From NCBI GenBank assembly GCA_904379015.1, contig CAJFHG010000024.1, positions 1 to 38,491 of the forward strand: a stretch of DNA of 38,491 bases. Reading direction: 5' to 3'. Positions 1-9,374 of this stretch are shown piece by piece. This DNA is from Candidatus Paralachnospira caecorum (GTDB taxonomy: Bacteria > Bacillota > Clostridia > Lachnospirales > Lachnospiraceae). The position numbers were made by a program, and so were the translations under genes. Below the pieces are notes generated by a model. The model searched no databases and was not told the origin of the DNA. It saw nothing but the letters and a program-made list of their open reading frames with translations. Numbering within the stretch: position 1 is the stretch's first letter; the number at the start of each line of letters is the position of its first letter.

Positions 1-71
1 CCCCTTTCTGCCTGCCGGAAGGCAGTCCGGGCCAAACCGCGGGGAATTCTGCACAAATCCGCCCGGAACGC

Positions 72-99
72 TTGCAAAATACGGATTTCTGTGTAAAAT
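72..99 (+). promoter_or_regulatory. Sigma-A type promoter for the ABC-F gene
   Basis: TTGCAA (72-77) and TAAAAT (94-99) lie 16 bases apart and about 60 bases before the ABC-F start at 158. The rest of 1-157 holds no gene that I can support; it probably ends an upstream intergenic region. Confidence 0.55.
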
Positions 100-157
100 A
101 TACCTTGATGCCAAACGCACACAATCGTTTTATTAAGAAATAAGAAAGGACAGTTTC

Positions 158-1798
158 ATGATCAGTGCAAACAACATTACACTCCGCATCGGCAAAAAGG
201 CCCTTTTTGAAGATGTGAATATCAAGTTTACGGAAGGCAATTGCTACGGCCTGATCGGCGCCAACGGAGCGGGAAAATCCACGTTTCTGAAAATCCTGTC
301 CGGCCAGCTGGAGCCCAGCAAGGGAGATGTGACCATCACCCCCGGCCAGCGTCTTTCCTTCCTTCAGCAGGACCACTTTAAATATGATGATTATGTCGTT
401 CTCGATACCGTCATGATGGGAAATCCCCGTCTGGTGGAGATCATGAAGGAAAAGGACGCCATTTACGCCAAGCCGGATTTCTCCGAAGAGGACGGCATCC
501 GGGCGGCGGACCTGGAGGCGGAATTTGCCAATATGAACGGCTGGGAAGCAGAATCCGACGCCGCCACTCTGTTAAACGGTCTCGGCGTGGGGCCGGAGCT
601 CCATTATTCCGTTATGAAAGATCTCAACGGAAATGAAAAAGTCAAAGTGCTGCTGGCGCAGGCTCTGTTCGGAAATCCTGACATTCTGCTCCTCGACGAG
701 CCCACCAACCACCTGGATCTGGATGCCATCGCGTGGCTGGAAGAATTTCTGATCAATTTTGACAATACGGTGATCGTGGTGTCCCATGACCGTTATTTCC
801 TCAACAAGGTCTGCACCCACATTGCCGACATCGACTACGCGAAGATCCAGCTTTACGCGGGAAATTACGATTTCTGGTATGAATCCAGCCAGCTGATGAT
901 CAAGCAGATGAAAGAGGCCAACAAGAAAAAGGAAGAAAAAATCAAGGAACTGCAGGAATTCATCCAGCGCTTCTCTGCCAACGCCTCCAAATCCAAACAG
1001 GCCACTTCCAGAAAGCGCGCCCTGGAAAAAATCCAGCTGGATGAGATCAAGCCCTCCAGCCGCAAATATCCTTATATCGATTTCCGTCCCGAGCGGGAAA
1101 TCGGAAATGAAGTCCTGGTGGTGGAAAATCTCTCCAAGACCATCGACGGCGTAAAGGTTCTGGACAACATCTCCTTCATCCTGGGCCACAACGACAAGGT
1201 CGCCTTTGTGGGATCCGACGAGATCGCGAAGACCACCCTGTTCCAGATCCTGGCCGGAGAAATGGAGCCTGACGAAGGCCATTACAAATGGGGCGTCACC
1301 ACCTCCCAGGCCTACTTCGCCAAAGACAACACCAACGAGTTCGACAGTGATCTGACCATCGTAGACTGGCTGACCCAGTTCTCTCCCATCAAGGATGTCA
1401 CCTATGTCCGCGGCTTCCTGGGAAGAATGCTCTTTTCCGGCGACGACGGCGTGAAAAAGCTCCGGGTCCTGTCCGGAGGCGAGAAGGTCCGCTGCCAGCT
1501 TTCCAAAATGATGATCCAGGCCGCCAATGTCCTGATCCTGGATGAACCGACCAACCATCTGGATATGGAATCCATCACGGCACTGAACAATGCCCTGATC
1601 AAATATCCCGGCGTTGTGCTGTTCTCCTGCCATGACCATCAGTTCGTGCAGACCACAGCCAACCGGATCATGGAAATCACGCCAAACGGCCTGATTGACA
1701 AGGTGACCACCTACGACGAATACCTGGCCAGCGATGAAATGGCCAGAAAACGCCAGAAAACCTACAGTCTGTCCGAATCTGACGCAGAGGACAACTGA
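158..1798 (+). CDS. ABC-F family ATPase (YbiT-like)
   Basis: This is a soluble tandem ATPase with two ABC cassettes and no membrane segments, the hallmark of ABC-F proteins that act on the ribosome (translation factors or antibiotic-resistance factors). The first Walker A (GANGAGKS) is at residues 34-41, with a Walker B ending LLLDEPTNHLD near 180. The linker between the cassettes (about 245-310) is rich in Lys and Glu, as expected of the ABC-F arm. The first signature reads LNGNE instead of LSGGE, and the second Walker A is degraded (GSDEIAKT), while the second signature LSGGE is intact. I believe these deviations are typical of this Firmicutes YbiT-like branch rather than signs of decay. 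The length of 546 residues is normal. The start has AAAGGA seven bases upstream. The gene is transcribed alone and converges on the thioesterase. Its exact role (housekeeping or drug protection) cannot be told from the sequence. Confidence 0.9.
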   Translation: MISANNITLRIGKKALFEDVNIKFTEGNCYGLIGANGAGKSTFLKILSGQLEPSKGDVTITPGQRLSFLQQDHFKYDDYVVLDTVMMGNPRLVEIMKEKDAIYAKPDFSEEDGIRAADLEAEFANMNGWEAESDAATLLNGLGVGPELHYSVMKDLNGNEKVKVLLAQALFGNPDILLLDEPTNHLDLDAIAWLEEFLINFDNTVIVVSHDRYFLNKVCTHIADIDYAKIQLYAGNYDFWYESSQLMIKQMKEANKKKEEKIKELQEFIQRFSANASKSKQATSRKRALEKIQLDEIKPSSRKYPYIDFRPEREIGNEVLVVENLSKTIDGVKVLDNISFILGHNDKVAFVGSDEIAKTTLFQILAGEMEPDEGHYKWGVTTSQAYFAKDNTNEFDSDLTIVDWLTQFSPIKDVTYVRGFLGRMLFSGDDGVKKLRVLSGGEKVRCQLSKMMIQAANVLILDEPTNHLDMESITALNNALIKYPGVVLFSCHDHQFVQTTANRIMEITPNGLIDKVTTYDEYLASDEMARKRQKTYSLSESDAEDN

Positions 1799-1816
1799 TA
1801 TCCCGGAAATGGAAGG

Positions 1817-1840
1817 CAGGAAGGGTCAAAACCCTTCCTG
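1817..1840. terminator. Bidirectional hairpin between convergent genes
   Basis: A perfect 10-bp inverted repeat (CAGGAAGGGT / ACCCTTCCTG) with a CAAA loop sits just after the ABC-F stop and overlaps the last codons of the thioesterase gene on the other strand. It can serve both transcripts. The T-tracts are weak on both sides. Confidence 0.6.
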
Positions 1841-2299
1841 TCTTCTCAGTTTCCTGTATTCCTGACGTCTCTCGGCGCCTTCCCACTCTGCTTTTTCTCC
1901 CGGCGTCTCCAGGATCAGCCGGGGCACCCGGACCGGCTTCTCATTCTCATCCAGCGCCACCATCACAATGTACGCCCGGTTGATGGGTTTTCTCACCCCG
2001 TCCAGAGATTCTACATACGTGTCGACCCGGACTTCCATGGACGTATTGCCCACATGAGTCACGCGGCCGATCAGCACCACGGTATCTCCTTCGTAAGCGC
2101 CTTCCTTGAACTGAAGGTTGTCAATGGCCGCTGTGATGATATTCCGTTCGCTGTGGCGCCTCGCCACAATACCGGACACTTCATCGATCCACTGCATCAG
2201 CTGTCCGCCGAACAGCCGTCCGCTTCCGTTGAGATGGGCCGGAAACAGAAGATGCACCTGTTCCACCTGAGAATCTTCTACCCGTTTTCCTTCCTGCAT
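1826..2299 (-). CDS. Acyl-CoA thioesterase, hotdog fold
   Basis: A single-domain 4HBT/hotdog protein of about 157 residues. The sequence around HLNGSGRLFGGQLMQWID matches the BFIT/YciA-type acyl-CoA hydrolases, in which the N/D and G-rich helix forms the active site. VEVRVDTYVESLDG-like strands follow, with PINRAYIVMVALDE near the end. It would hydrolyse acyl-CoA thioesters in the cytoplasm; the chain-length preference is unknown. I choose the ATG at 2299 because AGGAGG lies 11 bases upstream and homologues begin near this point. An in-frame ATG at 2338 is possible but has only a G-run almost touching it. This is the last gene of the long minus-strand run, 76 bases after ppk1 by this start. 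Confidence 0.85.
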   Translation of the reverse strand: MQEGKRVEDSQVEQVHLLFPAHLNGSGRLFGGQLMQWIDEVSGIVARRHSERNIITAAIDNLQFKEGAYEGDTVVLIGRVTHVGNTSMEVRVDTYVESLDGVRKPINRAYIVMVALDENEKPVRVPRLILETPGEKAEWEGAERRQEYRKLRRQEGF

Positions 2300-2375
2300 A
2301 TCTGTATTTTCCTCCTCTGCTTCACTGTTTCTGTGCATTCCCCCTGTTTTCCACCCCTCATACAGCCGCTTCAGC

Positions 2376-4526
2376 CTACTCCGGGCTTTCTCTGGGTATG
2401 AACACCCTTCCTGCCGCTTCGGCCGCTTTTTTCTCCTTCTTCAGCGCTTTCGCCGCCTTCACCGCCTCATCGCAGAACTGCTGCTGGGAGTCTACCAGCA
2501 CCTTGCCCCTCTTATCCTGTTTTTCATACGTATCATTCGGCAGAAGAAGCCTTGCCTTCACATTGTCCGCCAGCTCTGTCTCCAGGATATGGAGCGCCTT
2601 CTCTTTATTCTCCTGCACTTCCACAGGAAAGACCAGCTCCACGCGCCGGTCCAGGTTTCTCGGCATCCAGTCGGCGCTTCCCATATAGATCTCATAATCT
2701 CCGCCGTTCTCAAAATAGAAGATGCGGCTGTGCTCCAGGAATGTTCCTACGATGGAACGGACAGAAATATTCTCGCTGATGCCTTCAATTCCCACCTTCA
2801 GGCAGCAGATGCCCCGGACAATGAGGTCGATCTTCACGCCGGCGGCAGAAGCCTTATAGAGGGCCTGAATGATCACCGGATCGCACAGGGAATTCATCTT
2901 GGCGATGATCCTGCCCTCATATCCCTGCTTTACGAACTTGATTTCCCGTTCGATCAGAGAGACGAATTTATTCTTCAGCCACAAAGGCGCCAGGATCAGC
3001 TTGTTCCACACCAGCGGCTCTGAATAGCCGGACAGCATGTTGAACACGGCGCTGGCATCCTCCCCGATGGCTTCGTCGCAGGTCATGATGCCTGTATCTG
3101 TGTACAGCTTGGCCGTGGAATCATTGTAATTTCCCGTGGCCATATGGACATACCGGCAGATGCCCTCTTCCTCCCGGCGCACTACCAGGCAGATCTTGCA
3201 GTGCGTCTTCAGGCCCAGAAGGCCGTAGATCACATGACAGCCCGCCTGCTCCAGTTTCTTGGCCCAGATGATGTTGTTCTCCTCATCGAATCGGGCCTTC
3301 AGCTCCACCAGGACCGACACCTGCTTTCCATTCTCCGCCGCCTTCGCCAGGGCCGCCACAATGGGCGAATTGCCGCTGACCCGGTACAGGGTCTGCTTGA
3401 TGGCGAGAACCTGCGGATCCGAAGCGGCCTGCTTCACGAATTCCACCACCGGATCGAAGGACTGGTAGGGATGATGCAGGAAAATGTCTCCTTTTTTGAT
3501 ATTGGTAAAGATGTCGTCCTCATTGGCAAATTCCGGCACAGGCTGAGGCACCCACTTTTTCAGCTTCAGATGGTCAAAGCCGTCCATGCCGTAAAGTTTC
3601 ATGAGGAAGGTCAGGTCCAGCGGCCCGTTGATGGCGTAGACCACCTCATCCTTGACGGCGAATTCCTTTTTCAGGATCTTCAGGAGACGCTTGTCCATAC
3701 TGTCCTCGGCCTCCAGCCGGATCACTTCGCCCCACTGGCGCCGCTTCAGCTTCCGTTCGATCTCCTTCAGCAGATCCTCCGCCTCTTCTTCATCGATGGT
3801 CAGATCCGCGTTTCTCATGATCCTGTAGGGATGGGCGCAGACAATATCATAATTCAGGAACAGCTTGCTGATATTCCGCTCGATGATTTCTTCCAGAAGG
3901 ATCACGCTGCGGACTCCGTCCTTCGGCGGAAGCTCCACGATCCTGGGCAGCACCGCCGGCACCTGCACCGTCGCGAAATCCAGAACGCTTTTTCCCTCTT
4001 TTCCTTTTTTCTTTTTCAGAAGAGCCGCGATGTTCAGCGTCTTGTTGCGGATCAGCGGAAAGGGCCTCGAAGAGTCCACCGCCATGGGCGTGACCACCGG
4101 ATACACGGAAGTCTCAAAATATTCATCCACAAATGCCGCCTGTTTTTCGTCCAGCAGTTCATGATGGGGGATAAACACCAGCCCCTCCTTTTTCAGCAGA
4201 GGAAGCAGAGACCGGTTCCATGCGGAATACTGACTGTCCACCAGACGGTGCATTCCCTCCCCGATCCGTTCCAGCTGTTCCTCCGCCGTCATGCCGGCGA
4301 TATCCCTTTTGGTGTAGCCCGCGTGCACCATATCCTTCAGAGAGGCCACCCGCACCATGACAAACTCGTCCAGATTGGAGGCGGTGATCGATAAAAATTT
4401 CAGCCGCTCAAACAAAAGGTTTGTCTTGTCCTTCGCCTCTTCCAGCACGCGCGTATTAAACTGGAGCCAGGACAGCTCCCGGTTCTGAAAATATTCATAT
4501 TTCTGAAATTCTCTGTCATCTGGCAT
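2376..4526 (-). CDS. ppk1: Polyphosphate kinase 1 (first copy)
   Basis: PPK1 reversibly transfers the gamma phosphate of ATP to inorganic polyphosphate. The protein of 716 residues has the four expected parts: an N-terminal helical domain beginning with the family motif NRELSWLQFN, the head domain, and two C-terminal catalytic domains. The autophosphorylated histidine lies in LKTHCK (His442) and the second catalytic histidine in LEHSRIF (His599). Their spacing of 157 residues equals that of E. coli His435/His592. The C-terminal 60 residues are a charged Lys/Glu/Ala-rich tail. The gene overlaps the end of ppx by 11 bases, so the two are co-expressed. A second ppk1 exists at 20375-22474. Confidence 0.95.
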   Translation of the reverse strand: MPDDREFQKYEYFQNRELSWLQFNTRVLEEAKDKTNLLFERLKFLSITASNLDEFVMVRVASLKDMVHAGYTKRDIAGMTAEEQLERIGEGMHRLVDSQYSAWNRSLLPLLKKEGLVFIPHHELLDEKQAAFVDEYFETSVYPVVTPMAVDSSRPFPLIRNKTLNIAALLKKKKGKEGKSVLDFATVQVPAVLPRIVELPPKDGVRSVILLEEIIERNISKLFLNYDIVCAHPYRIMRNADLTIDEEEAEDLLKEIERKLKRRQWGEVIRLEAEDSMDKRLLKILKKEFAVKDEVVYAINGPLDLTFLMKLYGMDGFDHLKLKKWVPQPVPEFANEDDIFTNIKKGDIFLHHPYQSFDPVVEFVKQAASDPQVLAIKQTLYRVSGNSPIVAALAKAAENGKQVSVLVELKARFDEENNIIWAKKLEQAGCHVIYGLLGLKTHCKICLVVRREEEGICRYVHMATGNYNDSTAKLYTDTGIMTCDEAIGEDASAVFNMLSGYSEPLVWNKLILAPLWLKNKFVSLIEREIKFVKQGYEGRIIAKMNSLCDPVIIQALYKASAAGVKIDLIVRGICCLKVGIEGISENISVRSIVGTFLEHSRIFYFENGGDYEIYMGSADWMPRNLDRRVELVFPVEVQENKEKALHILETELADNVKARLLLPNDTYEKQDKRGKVLVDSQQQFCDEAVKAAKALKKEKKAAEAAGRVFIPRESPE

Positions 4527-6057
4527 GGCTTTCGATTCCCTTCTTTTTCTTCAACACCGGACGGATGCCGTATACCTCTTCAAAGAAATCCGCTTTCTGT
4601 CTGAACTGGCTTTCCTCCAGCATGATATTTTCATCCGAATCCGTAGTCAGGAACATCTGCTGATCCTTCACGGAAACACGCACATTTTTAAATTTCTGCT
4701 TGTGGCTCCTGTCCATGGCATTGGCCACCTTCAGGATCGCCGTCAGCTTGGCGATGATGATCCTCATCTCTTTTGTCAGCGTATAGGAAGCCGCTGTATA
4801 ATCAAACTCCATGGTATTGTATTTCACCACATTGGCAATGATCTCCCGCTCCCTGTGGGAAATGCCGATGATCTCCGTGGACATGATGATATTGTAAGCG
4901 CACTCTCCCGGCGTCCGTATGCTGATATACTTTCCGCAGTCATGGAGAATGGCGCAGATCTGCAGCAGCAGCCGTTCTCTTTTTCCAAGGCCGTGATATT
5001 TCTTCACGCCGTCAAATATGGCAAGAACATTTTTTTCGAGGATCGCTGAATGATTTTTATTGCTCATATAACGTTTGGCAATGTTTCGGGCGGCCACCAG
5101 GATGTCCTGGGAAAAATCATGGGTGAAGCGGATCAGTTTTTTCTGCTCCGCGTACTCCGCCACGATGCCGTCTCCCAGGCGCACGCCGGGCAGCCAGATC
5201 ATCTCCGCTCCCGTCACCTCGATCAGCTTTCTGTAAACCATCGCCCCCGGTACGATAAGCGATACAAACTCCGATGGAATATCGTATTTCTGGGAAACCT
5301 GATCTTCATTCAGGTCCCGCAGGGATTCGTAAAACTCCTGGAACTCCTCCGCGGTGATCTTCTGCTTGTCCGCATGGGCTCCCCTTCCCAGATACAGGGC
5401 GCAGACCCCGGTCGCGATGATGTTTTTTACCTCCCGGTCCTTTAAAAAAAGCTTTTTAAAGGTCTGGATGTCATTGTCGATGAGTTCCTGGATCAGCTGC
5501 TTTTTCTCCTTTTCCGTTCCGCCCATTCCGGCCAGGATCTGATGGATCCTGAGCGCGCCCAGCTTGAGATTCTGGGTGGTCACCAGAGCGTCCTTGTCAA
5601 AGAGGGAAATCTGCATGCTGCCCGACCCGACCTCCGCGATGGCCGTTCCCTTCTGGATCATATTGTTGAACTCATTCTCCTTCGCCGCGATCGCCTTGTA
5701 GCACAGAAATCTCTGTTCGGAATTGCTCAGGATATCCACGACGATCCCGGTCCGGACTTTGATCTGATCCAGAACCACGTCCCGGTTCTCCGCCTCTCTG
5801 ATGGCGCTGGTCCCGTAAGCTTTATAACCGTCTACCTGATACTCCGTCATAACCCCCTTAAACCGCAGAAGAAGCTTGCACATCTCATCCACCCGGTCAT
5901 AGCTGATGATGCCTCTGTCGTAGGTATCCCGCCCCAGACCGATCACCTTCCTCATCCGGTCCAGCTGTACAATCCCCTTTTTGGGAGAAATCTCATAAAT
6001 GGTCAGCTCCAGCTCATAGGAACCGACGTCGATTGCCGCAAACAATGTGGCAGCCAT
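4516..6057 (-). CDS. ppx: Exopolyphosphatase / GppA family with C-terminal HD domain
   Basis: A two-part protein of 513 residues. The N-terminal half is an ASKHA-fold Ppx/GppA domain starting AAIDVGSYELELTI, with SNSEQRFLCYKA carrying the conserved glutamate and EVGSGSMQI replacing the usual GGGS loop. The C-terminal half is an HD-type domain with ILHDCGKYI near residue 360. Family members hydrolyse terminal phosphates of polyphosphate or convert pppGpp to ppGpp. Overlap with ppk1 by 11 bases points to polyphosphate. The altered glycine loop (GSGS) leaves the strength of activity open. AAAGGAGGTG before the ATG supports the start. Confidence 0.9.
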   Translation of the reverse strand: MAATLFAAIDVGSYELELTIYEISPKKGIVQLDRMRKVIGLGRDTYDRGIISYDRVDEMCKLLLRFKGVMTEYQVDGYKAYGTSAIREAENRDVVLDQIKVRTGIVVDILSNSEQRFLCYKAIAAKENEFNNMIQKGTAIAEVGSGSMQISLFDKDALVTTQNLKLGALRIHQILAGMGGTEKEKKQLIQELIDNDIQTFKKLFLKDREVKNIIATGVCALYLGRGAHADKQKITAEEFQEFYESLRDLNEDQVSQKYDIPSEFVSLIVPGAMVYRKLIEVTGAEMIWLPGVRLGDGIVAEYAEQKKLIRFTHDFSQDILVAARNIAKRYMSNKNHSAILEKNVLAIFDGVKKYHGLGKRERLLLQICAILHDCGKYISIRTPGECAYNIIMSTEIIGISHREREIIANVVKYNTMEFDYTAASYTLTKEMRIIIAKLTAILKVANAMDRSHKQKFKNVRVSVKDQQMFLTTDSDENIMLEESQFRQKADFFEEVYGIRPVLKKKKGIESHAR

Positions 6058-6075
6058 TCTCCCGCACCTCCTTTT

Positions 6076-7341
6076 TTATTTCTTCTTCCCCAACAGATAC
6101 GTAATAAACTGGACAGCTGTTCTTCCCGAAATGCCTCCGTGGGAAAGCTCCCATCTGCCGGCCTCCAAAAGCAGCTCCTCCTCCGGCATATCAATGCCTG
6201 CCCGTCTGGCCAGCGTTGTCACGATCCGCTTGAATTCCTTCGGTTCCGGCCGTCCGTAGTAAATCGTCACACCGAATCTGGCTACCAGGGACAGCTTCTC
6301 CTGGACCGTGTCAGACCGGTGCATATCCTCCCGCACCTCCTCTTTGTCGCTGAAGTTTTCCCGGATCAGATGGCGTCTGTTGGAGGTGGCATAGATCAGC
6401 ACATTGGCCGGCTTGACCTCCAGTCCGCCTTCAATGATCGCCTTCAGATATTTATATTCAATCTCAAACTCTTCAAACGAAAGATCGTCCATATAAATGA
6501 TGAATTTGTAATTCCGGTTCTTGATCTGGCTGATGACGTCGGAAAGATCCCGGAACTGGTGCTTGTAGATCTCGATCATCCGCAGTCCCTGGTCATAATA
6601 TTTATGGAGGATCGCCTTAATGCTCGAGGATTTGCCTGTGCCGCTGTCTCCATAGAGAAGACAGTTGTTGGCCTGTCTCCCCTCCACAAACGCTTCCGTA
6701 TTTTCGATCAGCTTTTTTTTCTGGCTTTCATATCCCACCAGATCATCCAGATATACATGCTCGATATTTTTAATGGGAACAATCTCCATGTGCTCCTGCT
6801 TGATCTCCAGACGGAACGCCTTATGAAGCCCGAACTTTCCCACGCCGAACCGGCGGTAAAAGTCCGTGATGATATCCAGCCAGTTTTCCGGCGTCCCCGC
6901 CTTCGACAGCGCCACGCTCAGATTCTGGATATTGTCCCGGATGCGCCGGTTGAACACCTGACTGTGGGTCCCGGTGCTTTCATAATGCTCCAGCATCCCG
7001 AATATGGGACACCCGATCCTTTCTCCCAGCGCTTTCAGATCATATTCAAACCACTGACGGAATATATCAAAATCATGGAGCGCCAGTTCATTGATGGTCC
7101 CCCGTACCTTCCCGCGGATCTCGCAGGCAATGCTGAAGGCATTTTCATTGGTGGCCAGAACATAGGCCAGAAGGCTGTGCCACAGGTTTCCTTTAAATCC
7201 ATGAGAAGCCGCGAACTCCACCAGGGCGCCCGCTGTCCCGGCGGGATCCGCCTCCCCGCTTCCCTCCATCAGCGCCGTTATCTGCTCAATAATATCCCGG
7301 TGTCCCGGCTCCCTGTATAAAACCAGATCAGTTATCTTCAT
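6076..7341 (-). CDS. DUF815 family P-loop ATPase
   Basis: A 421-residue AAA-like ATPase of the DUF815 family. The P-loop LLYGDSGTGKSS lies near residue 215, followed by a Walker B-like stretch (KFIIYMDDLSFEE) and a sensor-like segment with YATSNRRHLI. The C-terminal part has RPEPKEFKRIV and a small helical lid. The N-terminal 200 residues are specific to the family. The cellular role is unknown to me; these proteins resemble MoxR/DnaA-like ATPases. The gene overlaps the end of pheA by 14 bases and precedes ppx by 18 bases, so it is inside the operon. Confidence 0.85.
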   Translation of the reverse strand: MKITDLVLYREPGHRDIIEQITALMEGSGEADPAGTAGALVEFAASHGFKGNLWHSLLAYVLATNENAFSIACEIRGKVRGTINELALHDFDIFRQWFEYDLKALGERIGCPIFGMLEHYESTGTHSQVFNRRIRDNIQNLSVALSKAGTPENWLDIITDFYRRFGVGKFGLHKAFRLEIKQEHMEIVPIKNIEHVYLDDLVGYESQKKKLIENTEAFVEGRQANNCLLYGDSGTGKSSSIKAILHKYYDQGLRMIEIYKHQFRDLSDVISQIKNRNYKFIIYMDDLSFEEFEIEYKYLKAIIEGGLEVKPANVLIYATSNRRHLIRENFSDKEEVREDMHRSDTVQEKLSLVARFGVTIYYGRPEPKEFKRIVTTLARRAGIDMPEEELLLEAGRWELSHGGISGRTAVQFITYLLGKKK

Positions 7342-8491
7342 CGATATTCTTTCCTTTATCTGTATAATAATTTCCGAGGATCCTGAAATAATTGGCCTCC
7401 TCCAGAATTCCTCTCAGCGCGTTCTTCACGCCCGCGTCGCCGAGGTTTCCCTCAAAATCCACAAAAAAGCGGAACTCCCAGGGCCGCCCCAGAATCGGCC
7501 TCGACTCCAGCTTCAGCATATTCAGTCCGTTGTATGTCAGGTGCGAAAGCATATTATAAAGCGCCGCGTTTTCGTGCTTGGTCTCAAAACAGATGCTGAT
7601 CTTGTTGGAATTCGCCTCATACATCTTTCTGCTGGCCACCACGATAAACCGGGTGGTATTGCCTCTGCTGTTCATGATCCCCCGGTCCAGCACCTTCAGT
7701 CCGTAGAGCTTCCCGGCCATTTCGCTGGCAATGGCCGCATGAGCGGGATTTCCTTCCTCTCTTACCCGCTTCGCGCTGAGCGCCGTATTGTTGGTGCTGT
7801 ATTTGGTCCATTCCTTATGCTCGTTCAGATACTGGCTGCACTGCATCAGTCCCTGAGGGTGAGAATAAACCAGACTGACCTGGGACAGCTCCGCCTCAGG
7901 CAGCCCCAGAAGCACATGGTCCACCTTCACATAAGTTTCTCCCACAATATAATTGTCATACTTCACCAAAAGGTCGTAGACATCCGCCACGCTGCCCGCC
8001 GATGAATTCTCGATGGGAAGCATGGCAAAATCAGCCGTTCCCGCGCAGATCGCCTTCATGGCGTCGTCCCAGGTGTCCACATGGAACACCTTTGCCTTCT
8101 CTCCGAAAAACTGAAGCGCCGCCGCGTGGCTGTACGCGCCTTCCACTCCCTGGAACACCACATTGGAGCGGAATTTCTGGAGATTCGGCACCATCTCAAA
8201 GGGCAGTCCCGTGATCACGCCCTTATCAGCCAGAAGCTGATACTGCAGCTTTCTGCTGATGGCCATGATCTGCGTGAACAGCTCATGAACGCCGTAGCGG
8301 TTGAAATCAGAGTCCGCCATCTCATCGATGACCGCCAGCTTCTCTCTCTCCCGCTTCCGGTCCAGTACCTGCATGCCTGTCTCGATCTTATATTCCGCCA
8401 CGTCCCGGCAGAGGGCCATCCGTTTTTCAAATTTTTCTACCAGTTCCCGGTCTATCTCATCAATTTCTTTCCTGATGTCTCCTAAATCCAT
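7328..8491 (-). CDS. pheA: Bifunctional chorismate mutase / prephenate dehydratase (P-protein)
   Basis: The protein makes phenylpyruvate from chorismate through prephenate. An AroQ-type chorismate mutase domain covers residues 1-90 (starting DLGDIRKEIDEIDRELVEKFEKR). The prephenate dehydratase domain begins at VVFQGVEGAYSHAAA near 112 and includes LPIENSSAGSV and a TTRFIVV stretch. A C-terminal ACT domain (about 295-375, with KLESRPILGRPWEF) contains the ESRP motif that binds phenylalanine for feedback inhibition. All three parts appear intact, and 387 residues is the normal length. Upstream, GAGAGGG supports the start. It lies between folate genes and the DUF815 ATPase. Confidence 0.95.
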   Translation of the reverse strand: MDLGDIRKEIDEIDRELVEKFEKRMALCRDVAEYKIETGMQVLDRKREREKLAVIDEMADSDFNRYGVHELFTQIMAISRKLQYQLLADKGVITGLPFEMVPNLQKFRSNVVFQGVEGAYSHAAALQFFGEKAKVFHVDTWDDAMKAICAGTADFAMLPIENSSAGSVADVYDLLVKYDNYIVGETYVKVDHVLLGLPEAELSQVSLVYSHPQGLMQCSQYLNEHKEWTKYSTNNTALSAKRVREEGNPAHAAIASEMAGKLYGLKVLDRGIMNSRGNTTRFIVVASRKMYEANSNKISICFETKHENAALYNMLSHLTYNGLNMLKLESRPILGRPWEFRFFVDFEGNLGDAGVKNALRGILEEANYFRILGNYYTDKGKNIDEDN

Positions 8492-8511
8492 GTCTCTTTT
8501 CCCTCTCTTTC

Positions 8512-9327
8512 TCAGTCCTCCAGCTCCGAAAGCAGTTCTGTTACCCGTTTTTTCAGCAGCGGATGAACCTTGTAAGGGGCGATCTGAGCCAATGGCTCCA
8601 GAACGAACCTCCGTTTCTGGATCTCCGGATGGGGAACCGCAAGCTCCGGCTCCTCCAGGATCTCGTCATCATAAAACAGCAGATCCAGATCCAGGGTCCT
8701 GGGTCCCCAGTGGACCAGCCGTTCCCGCTTTTCCTTCTGCTCCGCCTTCTGAAGCACGGCAAGAAGCTCCATCGGAGTGAGCAGCGTCTCCAGTTCCAGA
8801 CATCCGTTCAGGAAATCCTCCTGTTCAACGCCGCCGTAGGGCTCTGTGACGATCATATCGGAAATCTTCCCCAGGCGGATCCGTTTTTCTTCCGACAGCA
8901 CCTGAATCCCTGATTCAATGTGCGCCTTCCGGTCCCCCATATTGGACCCGAAGGCCACATAGGCTTTATGCCAGCGCCGCTCAATCCTGACGGACACGGT
9001 TTCCAGGGGAAGCCCCACCGGCGCCCAGGGCTTTTTGATCTCAAGCATAAGTCCTCTGATCAGCGGAAACGTCAGAAGAAGATGCTCTGCCATCTGCTCC
9101 GCCGCCGCTTCTATGAGACGAAACGTATTTTCTTTCATAAATCGGGTCATCTCCTGGCTGACAAGCCCGTAATGAACGGATTTGTCCAGATCGTCCTGAA
9201 GTCCCGCCGCCCGGGTGTCCACCATGAGCTCCGCGTCCACCAGAAATTTCTGTCCCAGCTTTGTCTCTTCCGGAAATACGCCGTGATTGGCAAAAATCTC
9301 CAGATTCTGAATGGTGATTCTGTCCAT
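8512..9327 (-). CDS. folBK: Fused dihydroneopterin aldolase / HPPK
   Basis: Two consecutive folate steps are fused. Residues 1-115 are dihydroneopterin aldolase (FolB: DRITIQNLEIFANHGVFPEE). From about 125, the 6-hydroxymethyl-7,8-dihydropterin pyrophosphokinase domain (FolK) begins at AYVAFGSNMGDR, with a later RTLDLDLLFYDDE and VPHPEIQKRRFVLEPL. The product feeds FolP, whose gene lies directly upstream. I choose ATG 9327 because AAAGGAAGG precedes it and FolB proteins normally begin at this residue. An in-frame ATG at 9348 is the alternative. FolB-FolK fusions are common in clostridia. Confidence 0.93.
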   Translation of the reverse strand: MDRITIQNLEIFANHGVFPEETKLGQKFLVDAELMVDTRAAGLQDDLDKSVHYGLVSQEMTRFMKENTFRLIEAAAEQMAEHLLLTFPLIRGLMLEIKKPWAPVGLPLETVSVRIERRWHKAYVAFGSNMGDRKAHIESGIQVLSEEKRIRLGKISDMIVTEPYGGVEQEDFLNGCLELETLLTPMELLAVLQKAEQKEKRERLVHWGPRTLDLDLLFYDDEILEEPELAVPHPEIQKRRFVLEPLAQIAPYKVHPLLKKRVTELLSELED

Positions 9328-9374
9328 ACCTTTTTCCTTCCTTTGCATGTTCTCCTCTGGTCCTTCCGTCCCGG

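Noticed and set aside
3144-4394. 416-residue plus-strand frame opposite the first ppk1
   Set aside because: Antisense shadow of a gene with both catalytic histidines.
5542-7320. 592-residue plus-strand frame opposite ppx and DUF815
   Set aside because: It spans two real minus-strand genes in a shadow frame and has no recognisable motif.
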